A stretch of DNA of 5,940 nucleotides, from assembly GCA_025451595.1 (NCBI GenBank), contig JANWKD010000075.1, positions 1 to 5,940 on the forward strand, written 5' to 3'. Of this stretch, positions 5,694 through 5,940 are shown piece after piece. Made by a program: the position numbers and the translations under genes. Every line of letters starts with the position of its first letter. Position 1 is the first letter of the stretch. The DNA is from Candidatus Babeliales bacterium. GTDB lineage: Bacteria > Babelota > Babeliae > Babelales > JANWKD01. Below the pieces are notes generated by a model. The model did not search any database, was not told the origin of the DNA, and worked only from the letters and a program-made list of their open reading frames with translations.

Positions 5694-5725
5694 AACGGGG
5701 TCAGACCCGAAAAGTTGCATTATTG
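5681..5725. repeat. REP-like palindrome, copy 2, overlapping the methyltransferase stop
   Basis: Perfect 10-bp outer arms, AATAATGCAA (5681-5690) and TTGCATTATT (5715-5724), enclose CGGG-GTCAGA-CCCG (5696-5709) with unpaired A-rich tracts between. Bases 5687-5725 match copy 1 at 36 of 39 positions. The codons ATA-ATG-CAA-TAA that end the methyltransferase lie within the left arm. Read on the minus strand, the hairpin is followed directly by a run of seven T (5676-5682), so it should also work as an intrinsic terminator for the gene coming from the right edge. Confidence 0.8.
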
Positions 5726-5781
5726 TATTCCATCTTTCAAGCAGCAATTCGCACATTATCAACATACTTGCCCCCTCATTC

Positions 5782-5940
5782 TTATCTAGCTTTTATTTTT
5801 GACAGCATTTTCACAATATGCGTAGAGCAGGTAGCGGGTCTGTGCCACTTAGTTTTAACTTGGCCAATATTCTCTGCACTGCCAATTTTACAGCTTACAC
5901 TTACATCACTAAATGCAGGCTCATCGTTCGGGTCATTTTC
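5782..5940 (-). CDS. Unrecognised protein, C-terminal end (start beyond right edge)
   Basis: On the minus strand the frame is open from base 5940 to a TAA at 5782-5784, giving 52 residues with no start in view. It begins ENDPNDEPAFSDVSVSCKIG and ends KMLSKIKAR. The other two minus-strand frames close within about 40 bases of the edge. The composition looks protein-like, with an acidic first part, Cys17 and Cys38, and a basic end. The T-run and hairpin at 5676-5725 lie in the right place to be its terminator, and the gene would converge on the methyltransferase. I recognise no family. It could still be a chance open frame, given its length. Confidence 0.45.
   Translation of the reverse strand, partial: ENDPNDEPAFSDVSVSCKIGSAENIGQVKTKWHRPATCSTHIVKMLSKIKAR

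Noticed and set aside
1985..5725. A composite transposon bounded by the two repeat copies
   Set aside because: The copies are about 39 bp, no transposase or target duplication is visible, and such short palindromes are more often dispersed REP-type elements.

Overview
This AT-rich window reads like a chromosomal accessory segment from a gammaproteobacterium, most plausibly of the Legionella/Coxiella kind (Legionellales). That placement is an inference. It rests on the AT-rich codon use, the PAS-LuxR regulator with an 'LPGxIxWKD...GCN' N-terminus, the secreted GDSL-family protein and the DAACS transporter; no rRNA or other phylogenetic marker is present.

Left part (1-1938): the C-terminal part of an SGNH-hydrolase-like protein (+ strand, start outside the window) converges on a complete secreted GDSL/SGNH protein on the minus strand, with a strong GC hairpin between them. 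The secreted protein keeps the fold motifs but has lost both the nucleophile Ser (GDA instead of GDS) and the catalytic His (DDGR instead of DxxH), so it looks like a full-length pseudoenzyme.

Middle (1939-4461): a 342-bp intergenic stretch carries a REP-like palindrome. It is followed by two minus-strand genes: a dicarboxylate/amino-acid:cation symporter with its own good sigma70-type promoter, and upstream of it a PAS-LuxR regulator.

Right part (4462-5693): divergent from the regulator is a tight three-gene operon. It begins with a 30-residue micropeptide (very strong ribosome binding site) ending in a Cys-rich tail, CCLCNCGCQI. Next comes a 142-aa standalone protein that I assign to the bacterial GRDP-like (DUF1399-type) family by its WHTFLLFTxDYxxFC...HHxP motif. 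The last gene is a class I SAM-dependent methyltransferase whose start codon overlaps the previous stop. This has the form of a small peptide-modification (RiPP-like) or metal-handling peptide cassette. I do not recognise it as a described system, and it is the most interesting item in the window. The regulator and an 18-bp palindrome in the 89-bp divergent promoter suggest local control.

Right edge: a second, nearly identical copy of the REP-like palindrome overlaps the methyltransferase stop codon. Beyond it, an open minus-strand frame enters from the right edge and is probably the C-terminus of an unrecognised gene. A third, degenerate copy of the repeat core lies at the 3' end of the regulator gene.
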